DNA from: Forficula auricularia
Lineage: Eukaryota; Arthropoda; Insecta; Dermaptera; Forficulidae
NCBI GenBank assembly: GCA_024734495.1
Contig: JALMQS010000068.1
Span: 3,556,267-3,620,266 of the forward strand
DNA: 64,000 nucleotides
Direction: 5' to 3'
The translations under genes and the position numbers were made by a program. Below the pieces are notes generated by a model that saw only the letters and a list, made by a program, of their open reading frames with translations, was not told the origin of the DNA and did not search any database. Within the stretch, counting starts at the first letter, position 1; each line of letters starts with the position of its first letter. Positions 1 to 11,696 of this stretch are shown one piece after another.

Positions 1-322
1 CCCCGACGGGAAGAGAGTTCCAGTCTCTAGATGTCATAGGGATAAATGAATTGGCGAATTCGTTTGTTCGATTAGTATCCAGTTTAAGCGCGTAGGGGTG
101 TTGAATCTTAGAAAATCGTGTATTTCGCGCAAATGAAGCCTTTGGTGGGATTATCGATTTTATTTCGTCAGAACAAAAGCCATAGTAATATCTATAAAAA
201 AGGGAAAGGGCGGAGACAGATCTACGATGGGCTAGGGAGTCGAGAGTGTCAGTTAATGCGGGGTCGCCTATAAGTCTGATAGCCTGCCTCTGAGTTGCAT
301 CTAAGGTATTAAGAGAATGCTG
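1..322 (-). mobile_element. CR1/jockey-like LINE, 3'-part fragment
   Basis: Minus-strand remnant of the same non-LTR retrotransposon seen at 38371-39200, 54195-54485 and 57376-57836. In the minus direction it encodes the end of the ORF2 protein (an RLIGDP-like segment, then IIPP and TSRDWNSL-like motifs), matching the 38.5-kb copy almost base for base. It runs off the left window edge and stops at 322, where the next feature begins. No intact ORF. Family membership is certain from internal comparison; the clade (CR1 versus jockey) is inferred. Confidence 0.8.
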
Positions 323-480
323 CGGTTGGTAAAGTCTTTGTAAAAGTTGACAAAGGGTAAAACCTTAGAATTCACCTAGGCTCCGGCCGGATGGCCAATC
401 AGATGACACGCACTTTCATCTGATTGGCGCCGGAACAAGGTGAATTCTAAGGTCAACTTTTACAAAGACTTTACCAACCG
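323..480. mobile_element. Short foldback element (MITE-like)
   Basis: Almost the whole 158 bp is an inverted repeat. The outer 29-bp arms start CGGTTGGTAAAGTCTTTG and end with its reverse complement, and inner arms around CCTTAGAATTCACC and GCCAATCAGATGA pair as well. ATGC on the left (317-320) and ATGC shortly after the right end may be a 4-bp target duplication. It has no coding capacity. It borders the CR1-like fragment and probably inserted into it. Confidence 0.75.
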
Positions 481-2092
481 ACATGCAACTGGCCCTTAGA
501 GTGTTATAACCTTATAATAGTAGGTACTTATATTTTTTGATTTTTCTGAATTTTATCCCAGAAAGTTCTGAAGCTATAAAGCCCAACCAATATCGTGTAA
601 AAGATAATAGAAAGAACTTAATTCATTTTTGTTTAAACAAATCCGTTCAGAATTATTAGGATGACTGGGTGCGGCACCCTTCCCTGTTTTATTCAAGATA
701 CCTATCTGGCCTATTAATAAAATAATTCGGATGACATCAGTAACTATTAAACTCCTGTGACCTAGAGAAAACAATTTTTTTTCTTTGGATCTTAGAACTA
801 ATCTGAAAATATTCTTTTCTATTAAAGACCAGAAAGAGATCCATAAACACCCCCAATGGACCTCCCTCTGCCCATACTCCCAGCATTAGTCGAGTACGAT
901 ATTTAGATGACTTTTTAAAAATAGTCTATTCATGTCAAACCGGTGAAAAGTGAATGAATACAAAAAACAGCTTAGAGAAAAATAAATCTTAATCTTTTAA
1001 TTTGATAGATGATTAGTCCAGTTGAATTTAGAGCAACTTGATGTTTATCTAAAAAGGGAAAAAAGTGAAATATCTATTTTTTTAATTATTTTTTTTTTAA
1101 TCATGAATATAATATTTATGAGAAAGGTAGCCAATCATTAGAAATTAGTCGATATACCTACTCAGTGAAGCAGATAATAATTTCTTCTTTAATCTTTCTG
1201 AATTTTAGCAAGTTTTGAATCTAGAAATCTAATGAATTCTTTGTTTAATAAAAAAAAAAAAAAAAAAAAATGAAACACATTTCGTCGCGAGAAAGAATTT
1301 TCTACAGTTATCTTAGATATCAAGTTCCATACTTCAGAGAGACATTTATTTACCTTTCAGATATTTCTAAACCCGAATAAGTAAGCGGCAACATTTTTTT
1401 TTTCATATCGAGTTTAGAAATTTGTGAAACGTGGAAAAAAAGCTTTTTCGATTTGTATGTTTAGTCTCAGATATCATCTTATAATTCAATATTCGTTCTG
1501 GTAATAAAATGTTTGTTTCCTAAAAGAAGATGAAATTTAGTGAAAACAAGCACCCACGCTTCTATAGAAGATGGAAGAAAAATTCATTTTAGATTTTTTA
1601 CTGCAATAATTGAAAATATTTTTTTTTGCCGATAGTAGCATAGTTGTTGATTTATAAAGAGAAATCAATGTGGTTTGGCGCAAATAAACATATATCTACA
1701 TACCAGTGGTGGTTGGTGTCTTTTCAACCAGGGGATGCTGTCCAAAAATGTACCTTTCATTTTTTTAAAGTTTTATTTTAATCTTCGGTTTTTTTTTGCA
1801 AATTTCATCGAATACGGCATCATTTTCGTTATTTTTCAAATTGAATATTAGATTTTTAAAAAATATATTTTAAGACATTCGCCCCGAAAGGTTACTGATT
1901 TGTGTGAGTGAGTGTAAGAGTCAGAAATTAAATCTTTTGACTTAAACTCCACAGTCCCTGAGATGGAAATCGACCATCTTCCACAATGAATCAGCCTGTC
2001 CTATAAGTAAATCTTAAATTTCTCTTAATTCTATTGTTATAAGCAGTCTTGTCTATAGGGCTCTTAGTTATTTTCGAGGGGGATCCGCGATT
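481..2092. other. AT-rich stretch without recognisable gene
   Basis: Only AT-rich sequence with short homopolymers is seen, including a run of 21 A at 1250-1270 that could be the tail of an old retro-insertion. No ORF, RNA gene or clear repeat could be supported. Confidence 0.6.
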
Positions 2093-2371
2093 GGAAGTAG
2101 GTGTACACCTCTTTGGAAGTATTTTGGAAGTACTTGGAAATATTTGGAAGTACTTGGAAATATTTGGAAGTACTTGGAAATATTTGAAAGTGCTTGGGAA
2201 TATTTGAAAGTACTTGAAGATATTTCCAAGTACTTGGAAATATTTGGAATTACTTAGAAATATTTGGAATTACTTGGAAATATTTGGAATACTTGGAAAT
2301 ATTTGGAAGTACTTGGAAATATTTGGAAGTACTTGGAAATATTTGGAAGTACAAGTGGAAGTAGGTGTACA
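2093..2371. repeat. 20-bp tandem repeat with duplicated flanks
   Basis: About twelve copies of a 20-bp unit (GGAAATATTTGGAAGTACTT, with variants) fill 2112-2352. The unit is itself two related decamers. The same 15-bp word GGAAGTAGGTGTACA stands just outside the array on both sides (2093-2107 and 2357-2371). An ORF across the array (NIWKYLEIFG-like repeats) is a by-product of the repeat. Confidence 0.9.
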
Positions 2372-3022
2372 GCATATTAGGTCGCGGTTCACCCCTCGGT
2401 TATTTCTGATCTTATGTATTGAAAGTTCTTAGAAATGGATTAGTCCAGAGATTCTCGAATCACCTTTATTTATTCCATTTTTGTATTATTACTATTTTAA
2501 AAGTTCGTCACAATTTTTATTCGACTCAAACTGATCTGGACTTGTCTTTGACATGCTTGAACTGGAAGATATACCAACCTTCTATTATCAGCTCCCTTTT
2601 CGGAAAATCATTCATTTTAATTGCCCCTTGAAACTAATCAACAATTTTATTTCATTTCGAGAATCAATATACTTTCCAAAGCAAAAAATATTTTTATGGA
2701 AATATTTGAAATAACGGATAATAATTTGAAAATTTAAAGATCCTCCTGAATTTATGAAAATACTTTAAATGTTTCAAATTTTAGGGATGCACCGCATCCA
2801 TGGACCGGACGCCACTGATACATACATATATATAAATTGTTTGTGCCTGGCTTACTATAACAACAAAAATATTTTTTTTATATCCAATCGGAATATATAA
2901 ATATATATATATAATATTGCATAAAAGCATAGGACAACCTCATTGATTTCTCTTTATAAGAACAAAATTCTTGGCTATTGCGACACGATTATACTAAATT
3001 AGAATGAGATGAACTGTTATTG

Positions 3023-3054
<32 letters not shown>

Positions 3055-3899
3055 TCTTCAGATACTTAACACATTTCGCTTGGACGAAATAAAAGAAACC
3101 AAAAACCTTTTTCGGTCTCTTTCTATCTATGACGCTTTTAGTGTTGGAACATCTTTTCCACGCATTGATCCCCTCCGATTATTTTCCTATTTGATGTTTT
3201 TTTCTAAATCAATTAAGCGGCGTGAAAAAAATGTTAATGCTTTTCTAGGTTCGAGACGGAATTTGAAGTAAGCATCCTACTCTACTCCTTCACCTCCTCT
3301 TTCCACTTCCTCCATCTCCTATGTACATCTTTCATGTTCATGTTTATGTGTGTGCAGGTATCTCAATGATAAATTCCTGGTCCTAAACTAATCTCCACAG
3401 AATGTCTACGCCCATGTAATATATTTATCCACAAATGGAGGCTTAAAAACTAAATTACAAGAGAAAAAAATAAAATAAACGAAAAAAGATTCATTGTATT
3501 TATCATATTTCCTCAGGACAATTTGTCTCCCACTCTACGTTTCTCGCTCACTCGGTTAATATATCTTTTCATTAAAAACACAAGTATCCTAGCTATCTAT
3601 CTATTTCTTTTATATCTTTCCATTACGAAAAAAATTAAGTATTCTTATTTGATATACCGTATTGTATACGATATAACTTTAGGCTCTAGGAAAATTTAAC
3701 GCAGCATTCTATTTAGTTTGAATAAAAAACCTTTCGAGTAATAAAATAATAATATTAATATTGTTCTGCAATCCACCTTGCCGTGATATAAACACAACAT
3801 TGCGATTTTTTTCTCTCCAATTTAATTAATTTAAATTATAATATTTCTACCCAATATTAAGTTATTAATAATTAAATTTGTTCAATTGATTCTATCTTC
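2372..3899. other. AT-rich stretch; CT microsatellite and a repeat fragment
   Basis: Contains a (CT)n run at about 3023-3048 and, at 2930-2960, a short segment (AGGACAACCTCATTGATTTC) that recurs downstream of hammerhead-like motifs at 31219 and, diverged, at 32238. A small ORF at 3020-3271 starts in the CT repeat and has no recognisable domain. I see no supported gene. Confidence 0.5.
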
Positions 3900-4091
3900 A
3901 AGACTACATATATTAAGGATAATTTTTCTGGCCTGTCTGAAAGGATCGCCCTATCTCAGATAAGCTACCATACTTTTCAGTTTGTTTTGTTCTATTTCTT
4001 CTTTCTTTATTTCATTTGTTTTATTTTTTCTTTTAGACATATCAAACTTAGTATAATATTATTGTGTTATTGTTTTTTCTTTTATTAGGCT

Positions 4092-5448
4092 ATGGCCCAA
4101 GATTCTGGTGGGGTCGGAGGTATAATTTCCTCCATCTCGCCTTTTATGTTAGATGTTTCGAATGAGACCAGCTTTCCGGCATGGTTTTCAAAAAAACCTA
4201 AGACTAATAAGCCTAATCTCTCCAAATTCGATCACCAACTTTCAGAAAAACCAGAACCAAAATTTCTATTAATTAGTCATGCTGATAGTAGCCAAAAGCT
4301 AAATAAGGTTTCTCCTTTTCTTATCAATAAAGTCATATCCGATCAGGCCACTAGTCAAGTGAAAAATATTAAAAAACTGCGAAATGGAACAATTTTAGTA
4401 GAAACATTTGATAATAAACAAACTAGACTATTACTTAATTTAACTAATATATCAAATGAAATTCCGATAAAGGTAGAACCACATCAGAAACTAAATTCCT
4501 GTAAGGGTATTATATATTGCGAAGATCTAGTTGATATTCCTAAGGAAGTGATTATTAGCGAATTAAAAAACCAGAATGTTATTGACATTCATAAAATAAA
4601 AAAAGAATTAACAATCAGATTTTGGAAACTCCCTTACCATCATCACTTTTGGAACATCCACACTGCCACTAAAATTAAAGGTTGGTTTTTATAATCTTTC
4701 AGTTAGAAGATACATCCCTCCTCCCCTTCGATGTTTCAGATGCCAGAGATTTTCGCACTCGGCCAGATCGTGTAAATCAGAACATGAAATATGCGGTTTC
4801 TGTGGAGATATAGATCATAAAATTGGAACAAACAAATGTGATAGGCCTGCAAAATGCCATAATTGTGGGGGATCACACCCTGCGTTTTCGAAAAAATGTC
4901 CTCTACTTACAAAGGAAAAGAATATTCTAGAATTGTCATCAAAACAAAATATTTCTTATTTTGCGGCCAAAAGTCAGTATGAAAAAAATGAAAAAATTAA
5001 ACATACATCGTATTCTGCAGTGACTCAATCTGTACCAAAAAATTGTTCATCTTGCCAGGAACTTAAAATTGAGATTTTTAGCTTAAACAAACAAATTGAA
5101 CTTATGAAAAACCAGATTGCAAAGCTCATCTCTGATAAAAATCATCTGAATTCATCCGAGAGCACAGAAAGTGAAAATAGTTTAATTTTTTCAAGAAATA
5201 CACAATCTAGTCAAATTTCTAGTGAAAATATTCCATCAACATCATTTATTCAGCCATCTCCTGAGCTTCCCCATAAAGTACCCAATAAAAATAACTCAAA
5301 TTTACACAGGGCAGAAACTTTCAATATTGAAGAGATTCAGTCGATATCCGAAAATGGTTCTGAGGCAGACATGTGTTGGTCTTATGTACCAAATAAAAAA
5401 AATGGTGGCATAAAACAAAAATCACTTAAAGGAAGGAAAAAATTATAG
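4092..5448 (+). pseudogene. LINE ORF1, gag-like nucleic-acid-binding protein, frameshifted
   Basis: ORF1 would bind the element RNA in the cytoplasmic RNP. Translation from ATG 4092 runs 200 codons to a stop at 4694, but the reading continues cleanly in the next frame from about 4680. One extra G in a GG pair near 4679-4681 explains this. In the second frame three zinc knuckles lie at 4732-4899: CX2CX4HX4C, CX2CX4HX6C and CX2CX3HX6C. The tail to 5448 is rich in Ser/Asn/Lys with a short coiled-coil-like stretch. The segment before the knuckles (a YIPPPLRCFRC-type junction) is usual for insect I-type gag proteins. Confidence 0.85.
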
Positions 5449-5566
5449 TTTTTTTAATCAATTTTGATAAAATTTATTTTCATATTTTTTATTGGAATTT
5501 TTCTCCTTTTTAAATTTATTTGTTGTAATCATTTTTATAAAAGCTGCTTTTTTAACCTTTTCTTTT

Positions 5567-8500
5567 ATGAGTTTAAATTCTAATATTATACAATGGAATT
5601 GTAATGGATTCTTTAATCATTTCGAGGAGATTAAATTGTTATTGAAGAGATTTGATCCTGTGTGCATTTGTCTACAAGAAACACATACTATTGGAGAACA
5701 ACCTGTTACCCTGAAGGGTTATAATATATATAGAAAAGATGAAGAGAGAGGCCTGAGAGCTCATGGAGGAGTTTCTATTTGTATTAGGAATAATATAAAA
5801 TCTGAGTATGTACCTCTTATTTCTAATTTCCAAGTGATTGCTGTTAAAATATTTATAGGGTTTCCCTTAACTATTTGTAATATTTATCTTCCGCAAAATA
5901 ATAACGTTTCTTTAGATGAAATCAACAATATTTTAAGCCAAATTAATAATCCTTTTTTATTTCTGGGAGATTTTAATGCTAAAAATCCTATTTTTGGAGG
6001 TGATATTTTAGATAGCAGAGGGAGAATGTTAGAAACATTCTTTTTGAACAATAACATTTCTTTTTTAAACGATGGGTCTTCAACTTATTTTAGTTTGGCT
6101 CATGGATCCTTTTCGACTATTGATCTTACTTTTGTTTCTCCTTCCATTAAAACTAAATTTAATTGGTATACATTTGACGATCTATGTTCATCTGATCACC
6201 TTCCTATAATAATTTCATCTTCCCAAATAAATACTCTTTCTCAAAGATCCCATGCTAAATGGAAACTTAAGCATGCTAACTGGGATTTATTTAATCGACT
6301 TTCAGTTTGCGAGCAAAATGTGGAAAGGAATCCGTTGGAAAAAATGAAATATATCACTGATATAATTGTTAAAGCTGCAGAAACATCTATTCCTAAAACT
6401 ACTACTATTAATAAAAGGCCGGGTGTTCCTTGGTGGAATATCGAGGTTAAGAATGTTATCAATGAAAGGAAAAAGGCCTTTCGCAAATTTAACACTTATC
6501 CAAATACTGAAAATCTTATAAATTTTAGAAAAATTAGAGCTAAAGCAAAATTTATCATAAAAAAATAAAAGGATAAGTTGGGAAAATTATATTTCTACTA
6601 TTACGCCCTCTACTTCAAGCAAATTTGTGTGGGAGAAATTAAATAAAATTCAGGGTCGATATACCCAGAATTTAAAATTTTTAAATGTTAATAATAACAT
6701 TATCTATAATCCATATGAAATTGCAAATATTTTTGCCAATCGATTTTATCAAGCTTCATCGAACCTAAATTATGACAGTGAATTTCTAGCTATTAAAAAT
6801 TTGAACGAACAGATTCCTATTTCTTTTCATTCGGATAATGATGAACCCTATAATAGTCCGTTTACCTTTAGTGAATTTGAATATGCTTTGAAGAAGTCTA
6901 AAAGTAACTCACCTGGTTCCGATGGAATTCATTTAGAGATGATTAAACATTTAAATTTAAATACAAAAACTTTTTTGTTTAATACTTTAAACGAAATTTG
7001 GATTAATGATCTCTTTCCTCAATCTTGGAAGAGATCGATACTAGTTCCCATTCCAAAACGTAATAATAACCTAGACAAGGTAGAAAATTTTCGTCCTATT
7101 TCTTTAACAAACTGTGTCTATAAAATCTTAGATAGAATGGTTAACAAAAGACTCTCTTGGATCCTTGAGTCAAGAAATTTACTTTCAAATAACCAATGTG
7201 GATTTCGGCCTAGAAGATCTTGCCTGGATCATTTAGTTAGGCTTGAAGATTACATACAATCAGCATTTATCAAGAAGGAGCATGTTATTGCTGTCTTTTT
7301 TGATATAGAAAAAGCTTATGATAGAACTTGGAGGCATCTGATTTTAAAAAGCTTCAAAAAATGGAGGATAAAGGGTCACTTAGTGCATTTTATAAAAAAT
7401 ATTTTGACTGATCGTACCTTTCAAGTACGAATTCAGAATTCATTGTCGGATGTGAAGACCCAGGAGAATGGATTGATCCAAGGAAGTCCACTTAGCTGTA
7501 TGTTATTTGCCATAGCTTTTAACGGAGTTGTTTCAGAATTGGGATGTAGAATTAAGTATTCAATCTTCGCTGATGATTTGGCTTTATATTTTAAATCTAA
7601 AAATTTATCCATTGTTCAAAATAGATTACAAACTGCAATTAATAAAATAGTTAAATGGACAAAGGAGAACGGCTTCAAGATTTCTCTTGAGAAAAGTGCT
7701 GCTATACATTTTTGTAAATTAAGGAATTGTAATGTAGACCCAGTTCTCTTTTGTGATAGTTCACCACTTGTATACAAAGAGTCTATAAAATTTCTAGGTC
7801 TTATTTTTGATAAAAAATTAAAATGGTCAGATCATGTTTCAAATATTAAGCAAAAATGTATTAAATCAATCAATTTATTAAGAATTTTATCCAATCATAC
7901 TTGGGGAGCTGATTCAACAAGTTTGCTAAGGATTTATAGAGCCCTCATCAGAAGTAAAATCGATTATGGATGTCCAGTATATGCCTCTGCAAGAGATAAT
8001 ATCCTAATAAAATTAAATACATTGCATAACTCATGTATTAGAATTTGCTTAGGTGCTTTTCGTACTAGCCCAATAGTTAGCTTGTTGGCTCTTGCAGGTG
8101 AGCCTCCTCTCAGAGTGAGAAGGGACATATTGTCCATTAATTACATATGCAAAATCAAATCAATTCCATCACATCCCACATTTGATTCTGTATTCAAAAA
8201 TAAATTAACTAATAAATTCCTTGCCAAGCCTAGAAGCTCAAGACCACTTTCACTCAGAATGAAAACGTATTTCGACTTATATCAAAATTACTTCGAGAAT
8301 CTGATCACTTTAATTCCATGCCCCGAGCCACCTTGGAGTCTTCCGAAACCATTTATCATTTGGGATATGTTAACATTTAAAAAGTGTGATACAAATCCAA
8401 TTGTTTACCAACATCTTTTTTTAGATATTGTATCTAAATATTCTAACTTTCAAATTTCCTTTACTGACGGTTCTAAATCTGATTCCGGAGTTGGATGTGC

Positions 8501-9254
8501 ATTCAAGATTGGACTTCTTGAAAGATATTTCAAATTATCATTTGCAAGCAGCATTTTTACAGCAGAGCTAATGGCACTCATACAAATTTTGACAAAAATT
8601 AAATCTTTAAATGGCAGTAAATTTTTAATTTGTTCTGATTCCATGTGTGTACTTAAATCTTTGGAAAATATTTTTACCCAACATCCACTTGTTCAAAAAA
8701 TTTTAATTCTAGTAAAGAAATTACAAGATTTAAATATGGAGATCATTTTCTTCTGGATTCCATCTCATAAAAATATTTTGGGGAACGAAATAGTAGATAG
8801 CCTTGCAAAAATGGGTGCTTTAAAACGAAATTTAGACTTCATAGTTATGAATTATTTCGACCTAAAAAATTATATAAACGGATGTATTTTTAATAAGTGG
8901 AAAGAGGACTGGCTCAAAATTGAAAATAATCATCTAAAGAAAACGTTACCTACAATAACTAAATATAATCTGATGGCTTTACCAAGAAAACAACAAATTA
9001 TATTAAATAGACTAAAGATAGGTCATTGTATCTTCTCTCATCAATATCTTTTCAACAAACAATCCCCGCCTCACTGCGTTTCTTGTAATAAGAGAATGAA
9101 TGTACACCATCTTTTGATAGAGTGTCCTTTATACAATACCCTGAGAGATAGATTTAAAATTCAAGGAAATTTAAAGAATATTTTGGTAGATCCGAAAGAA
9201 TTTAATAATTTATTTCTATTTTTAAAAGAAACAGGGTTTTTCTCACAAATTTAA
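5567..9254 (+). pseudogene. LINE ORF2: endonuclease-RT-RNase H polyprotein, frameshifted
   Basis: Expected to nick target DNA and prime reverse transcription. Start ATG 5567 is chosen because the usual N-terminus (MSLNSNIIQWNCNG) begins there. The APE-type endonuclease shows WNCNG, QETH (E38), GDFNA and SSDHLP. The frame ends at 6568 in an A-rich run and resumes in another frame (SWENY...). RT signatures follow: FRPISLT, CGFRPRRS, QGSPLS and the catalytic FADD near 7570. RNase H shows FTDGS (8463), TAELMAL, SDS and SHKNILGNEIVDSLA. A CX2C...HX4C motif is near 9080. About 1,229 codons in total, normal for the I group. Only the single shift near 6559-6569 breaks it. Confidence 0.92.
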
Positions 9255-9586
9255 TATTTTATAGTTTTCGATTTATTTTTATTATTATTCTATTTTGGTT
9301 GATTTTCTTATTACCTATATGTATTTTTTGTAGATATTTCTTGTGTGTTTTGAATATGGTATATGATTTGTCGGAGGTTTTGTTTTTTCTGTTGTTCTCT
9401 GTTTGCTATATTGTTGATTTTGATTTTTTGTTGTTGTTTTCTTTGACTTTGGTTTTTGTTTTGCTCCTCTGTTTTTTTCTTCATTTCTTAATGCATAGAA
9501 GAGTGAAGATGGAATTGAAGAAAGAAAAAAGAAGTCAGGAACTCGGTGGCACTAATGACCTTAGTAGTTGATATGCCATGTATTTT

Positions 9587-9686
9587 NNNNNNNNNNNNNN
9601 NNNNNNNNNNNNNNNNNNNNNNNNNNNNNNNNNNNNNNNNNNNNNNNNNNNNNNNNNNNNNNNNNNNNNNNNNNNNNNNNNNNNNN
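9587..9686. other. Assembly gap (100 N)
   Basis: Exactly 100 N, a conventional placeholder for a gap of unknown size. It begins where the LINE 3' end is expected, so the tail and the 3' target duplication cannot be read. Translated products across it are meaningless. Confidence 0.99.
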
Positions 9687-10345
9687 CTTATAATTTTCAC
9701 TTAAATATAGATCTTTTGCTCTTGTAATATTACCCCCATTTTTTATTTTTTTTTCACATTTTATCAGACGATCCTTCTGATATTGCAATATAAAAATATT
9801 TCAACTAATAGCAATTAACACATTAAAAACTAAATATATATATAATTCTGTTGTCACCTCGAGTTGTATTTTTGAAAAAATTCCATCTTATTTTCAAAAA
9901 GACATACTCATTTTCTGCTTTAATTAAATTAAACTATAATATTCAATTTGGGAAAGCCATTCCATTGCACTAAGAATTTCTTCAAAATTCAAACACTCAA
10001 CCACCTTTTTTAAAACCATATTGCAAAGCTATTTGTTTAAATTTAGAATCACTAGACCAGGAAATTTTAGAAATAATAATTTAAATCTTTTAGTGAAATA
10101 TTTAGCGCGTTTACGTATGTCAAAGGGGCACAACTTAACGGGAAGCCAATTGGTCCGGATTGCTAACTTTATCATTCGGGTTCAACACCCGAGGAGAGAA
10201 AACCACCCTTCTGATATATAACTAAAGATAATCCATTCCATCTCGGATCTAATAGATGACAACTTCTTATAATTTTCATTTAAAAAGAGATCTTTTGCTC
10301 TTGTAATATTTCCGACATTTTCTATTTTATTTTCACATTTTATCA
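9687..10345. repeat. Repeat unit with flanking direct repeats and tRNA-like module
   Basis: An ~80-bp block (AGATCTTTTGCTCTTGTAAT core) occurs at 9687-9765 and again at 10264-10345. The middle part matches the repeat at 59070-60400 (shared words GTTTAAATTTAGAATCACTA and CTTCAAAATTC), so both are copies of one family. The 10.0-kb copy lacks the ~1-kb insert of the 59-60-kb copy. Confidence 0.65.
10141..10215 (+). repeat. tRNA-like module
   Basis: GCCAATTGGTCCGGATTGC followed about 15 bases later by CGGGTTCAACACCCG, which forms a T-arm-like hairpin with a B-box-like core. It ends in ...CTTCTGATATATAA, the common right edge of this family. It closely resembles the modules at 50722 and 60250. 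It is a tRNA-derived repeat rather than a tRNA gene, because no acceptor stem closes. Confidence 0.55.
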
Positions 10346-11099
10346 CAGAGAAATATAACTAATCAAAAAATAAATAAACGCCCATTGAATTGAAAGTAAA
10401 TCATTCAAAATAATATTATCCTAAATAAGAATAAAGACGGTTATTGATCTAATATTTAACCATGCTAAACGTCACTCAACTTTAACTTATAATTTGTTTG
10501 GATGCTTTTTCCACATTCAAAATCCGTTGGCAAGAATAAATATTCATAAATAAATATAGTAAAATTAACAATCTCCCACTTTCCGTTGTCCTCTCACTTA
10601 ATTATTCATTGTCTCTTAAATTTATTCCTCAAAGAGGGTTCAAAAAATTATAAAGAGTTGTGGATGTGTGTGTGTGTGTATGAGTGAGTTGGTGGCTGAA
10701 TTCAAAATAAGCTTATAGAAATAAATTGCATAGGAAAATTTCAAACTATATTCGTAATTTATCGAATCGATGGAATAATCAGCCATGACTATATTTCACC
10801 GTGTCTAAAGCGAATCAAGAAAATTTCTCTTCTACTTTATTTCACCTTCTGTTTTAGCTTTAAATTTATTGATTTTTCTGATAGTGGTTGGGTAGGTTAA
10901 AGAGATGTTCTCCTAAATTGTATATTTTATAGGAAATTCTTCTGCTTTGATGTATTCCATTCAAACGTTATCTCATGCAGTTTAATAAAAATTGGAAATT
11001 TGTTTCAAATAAACTTTTTGTTGAAATATAAACAAATAGAAAAGGTAGCTGAAAATCGATAGGTCTACTCTCACTCTATTGAACTATATATTCAACTTT
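10346..11099. other. AT-rich stretch without recognisable gene
   Basis: A short (TG)n run at about 10662-10679 is the only structured sequence seen. No coding or RNA feature can be supported. Confidence 0.55.
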
Positions 11100-11156
11100 A
11101 AAAGTTTATAATAGGAAATAAGGACAAGTTTTTTGTGAGATTTTTTTTTATTTTTC

Positions 11157-11191
11157 AACCAACGTTTCGTCAACTTTGCCGACTTCTTCAG
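11157..11191 (-). ncRNA. Hammerhead-ribozyme-like motif (left arm)
   Basis: Read on the minus strand: CUGAAGA core, one extra A, stem II GUCGGC/GUUGAC with an AAA loop, then GAAA, then C-GUUG-GUU. The last part gives a 2-bp stem III (AC/GU) with a 4-base loop and a GUU cleavage triplet, the minimal type I layout. The extra base between the core and stem II is non-canonical. Stem I is weak. Confidence 0.55.
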
Positions 11192-11542
11192 TGCTTCTAC
11201 ATCTTTTTTTTTTAATTTGATATTTATAAAGATGAATAAGCCAAATGATTCTATTCTATTGTTTTAAAACTGTGTTATCTCATTCTATTTATGTTATTTC
11301 CAAGACTGTTTATCTAATATAATTGTTAGTAAAAAGCAAAGGAAAATTGTTTATGTGAATGTGCCAAATTTTTGTAGTTACTGATGGTCAATGGTAACGG
11401 AGATAAAAGAAAATAATTTACTTTAGACGAATGTTTGATATAACTATGTTTTGGTGCGTAAAATATTGATACATGTTTTGACTGAAATTATAATGTGCTC
11501 TTGCAACTTGATATTAATAATGTTATTATAAGTATAGAAGTC

Positions 11543-11577
11543 CTGAAGAAGTCGATAAAGTCGACGAAACGTTGGTT
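11543..11577 (+). ncRNA. Hammerhead-ribozyme-like motif (right arm)
   Basis: Plus-strand partner of the left-arm motif: CUGAAGA at 11543, stem II GUCGAU/GUCGAC with AAA loop, GAAA at 11566-11569, then C-GUUG-GUU. Compared with the left copy, stem II differs at several positions yet remains paired, which supports a selected RNA helix. The bases around it allow only a 2-bp stem I (UC/GA). Confidence 0.6.
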
Positions 11578-11696
11578 GAAAAATAAAGAAAATAAAAATC
11601 CCACAAAAAAAAACTTGTCCTTATTTCCCATTATAAAATTGCAAATTAATACACATTATGGACGGAAATGATAATAATAACGCTGCTCGACAAAAA

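Larger units (their letters stand above)
3900..9586 (+). mobile_element. I/Nimb-type non-LTR retrotransposon, near full length
   Basis: Autonomous-type LINE with two ORFs in order: gag-like ORF1 with three CCHC knuckles, then ORF2 with endonuclease, reverse transcriptase, RNase H and a C-terminal Cys/His motif. RNase H after the RT and a gag with knuckles are typical of the I group. The 5' end is not defined (placed near 3900). The 3' UTR is T/G-rich and reaches a terminal segment (CACTAATGACCTTAGTAGTT) typical of insect I/Nimb-like ends as I recall them, just before an assembly gap. Both ORFs carry one frameshift, so this copy looks inactive unless the shifts are sequencing errors. Confidence 0.88.
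11100..11635. mobile_element. Inverted-repeat element with hammerhead-like motifs in both ends
   Basis: The ends are inverted copies of ~95 bp: each has a GGGAAATAAGGACAAGTT-like block, a T/A-rich block, then a hammerhead-like motif pointing outward. The ~350-bp middle shows no ORF. Penelope-like elements are known to carry hammerhead motifs in their terminal repeats, which can be inverted, so a non-autonomous Penelope-like derivative is the best reading. No reverse transcriptase is present to confirm it. Confidence 0.65.

Noticed and set aside
3020..3271. Possible exon after a CT-rich tract with TTCAG acceptor and a GTAAGC donor
   Set aside because: The tract is a microsatellite, the translated segment has no domain, and no neighbouring exon was found.
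9299..9571. 90-codon ORF after ORF2 of the LINE
   Set aside because: Lies in the T/G-rich 3' UTR; hydrophobic translation is due to T-rich codons.
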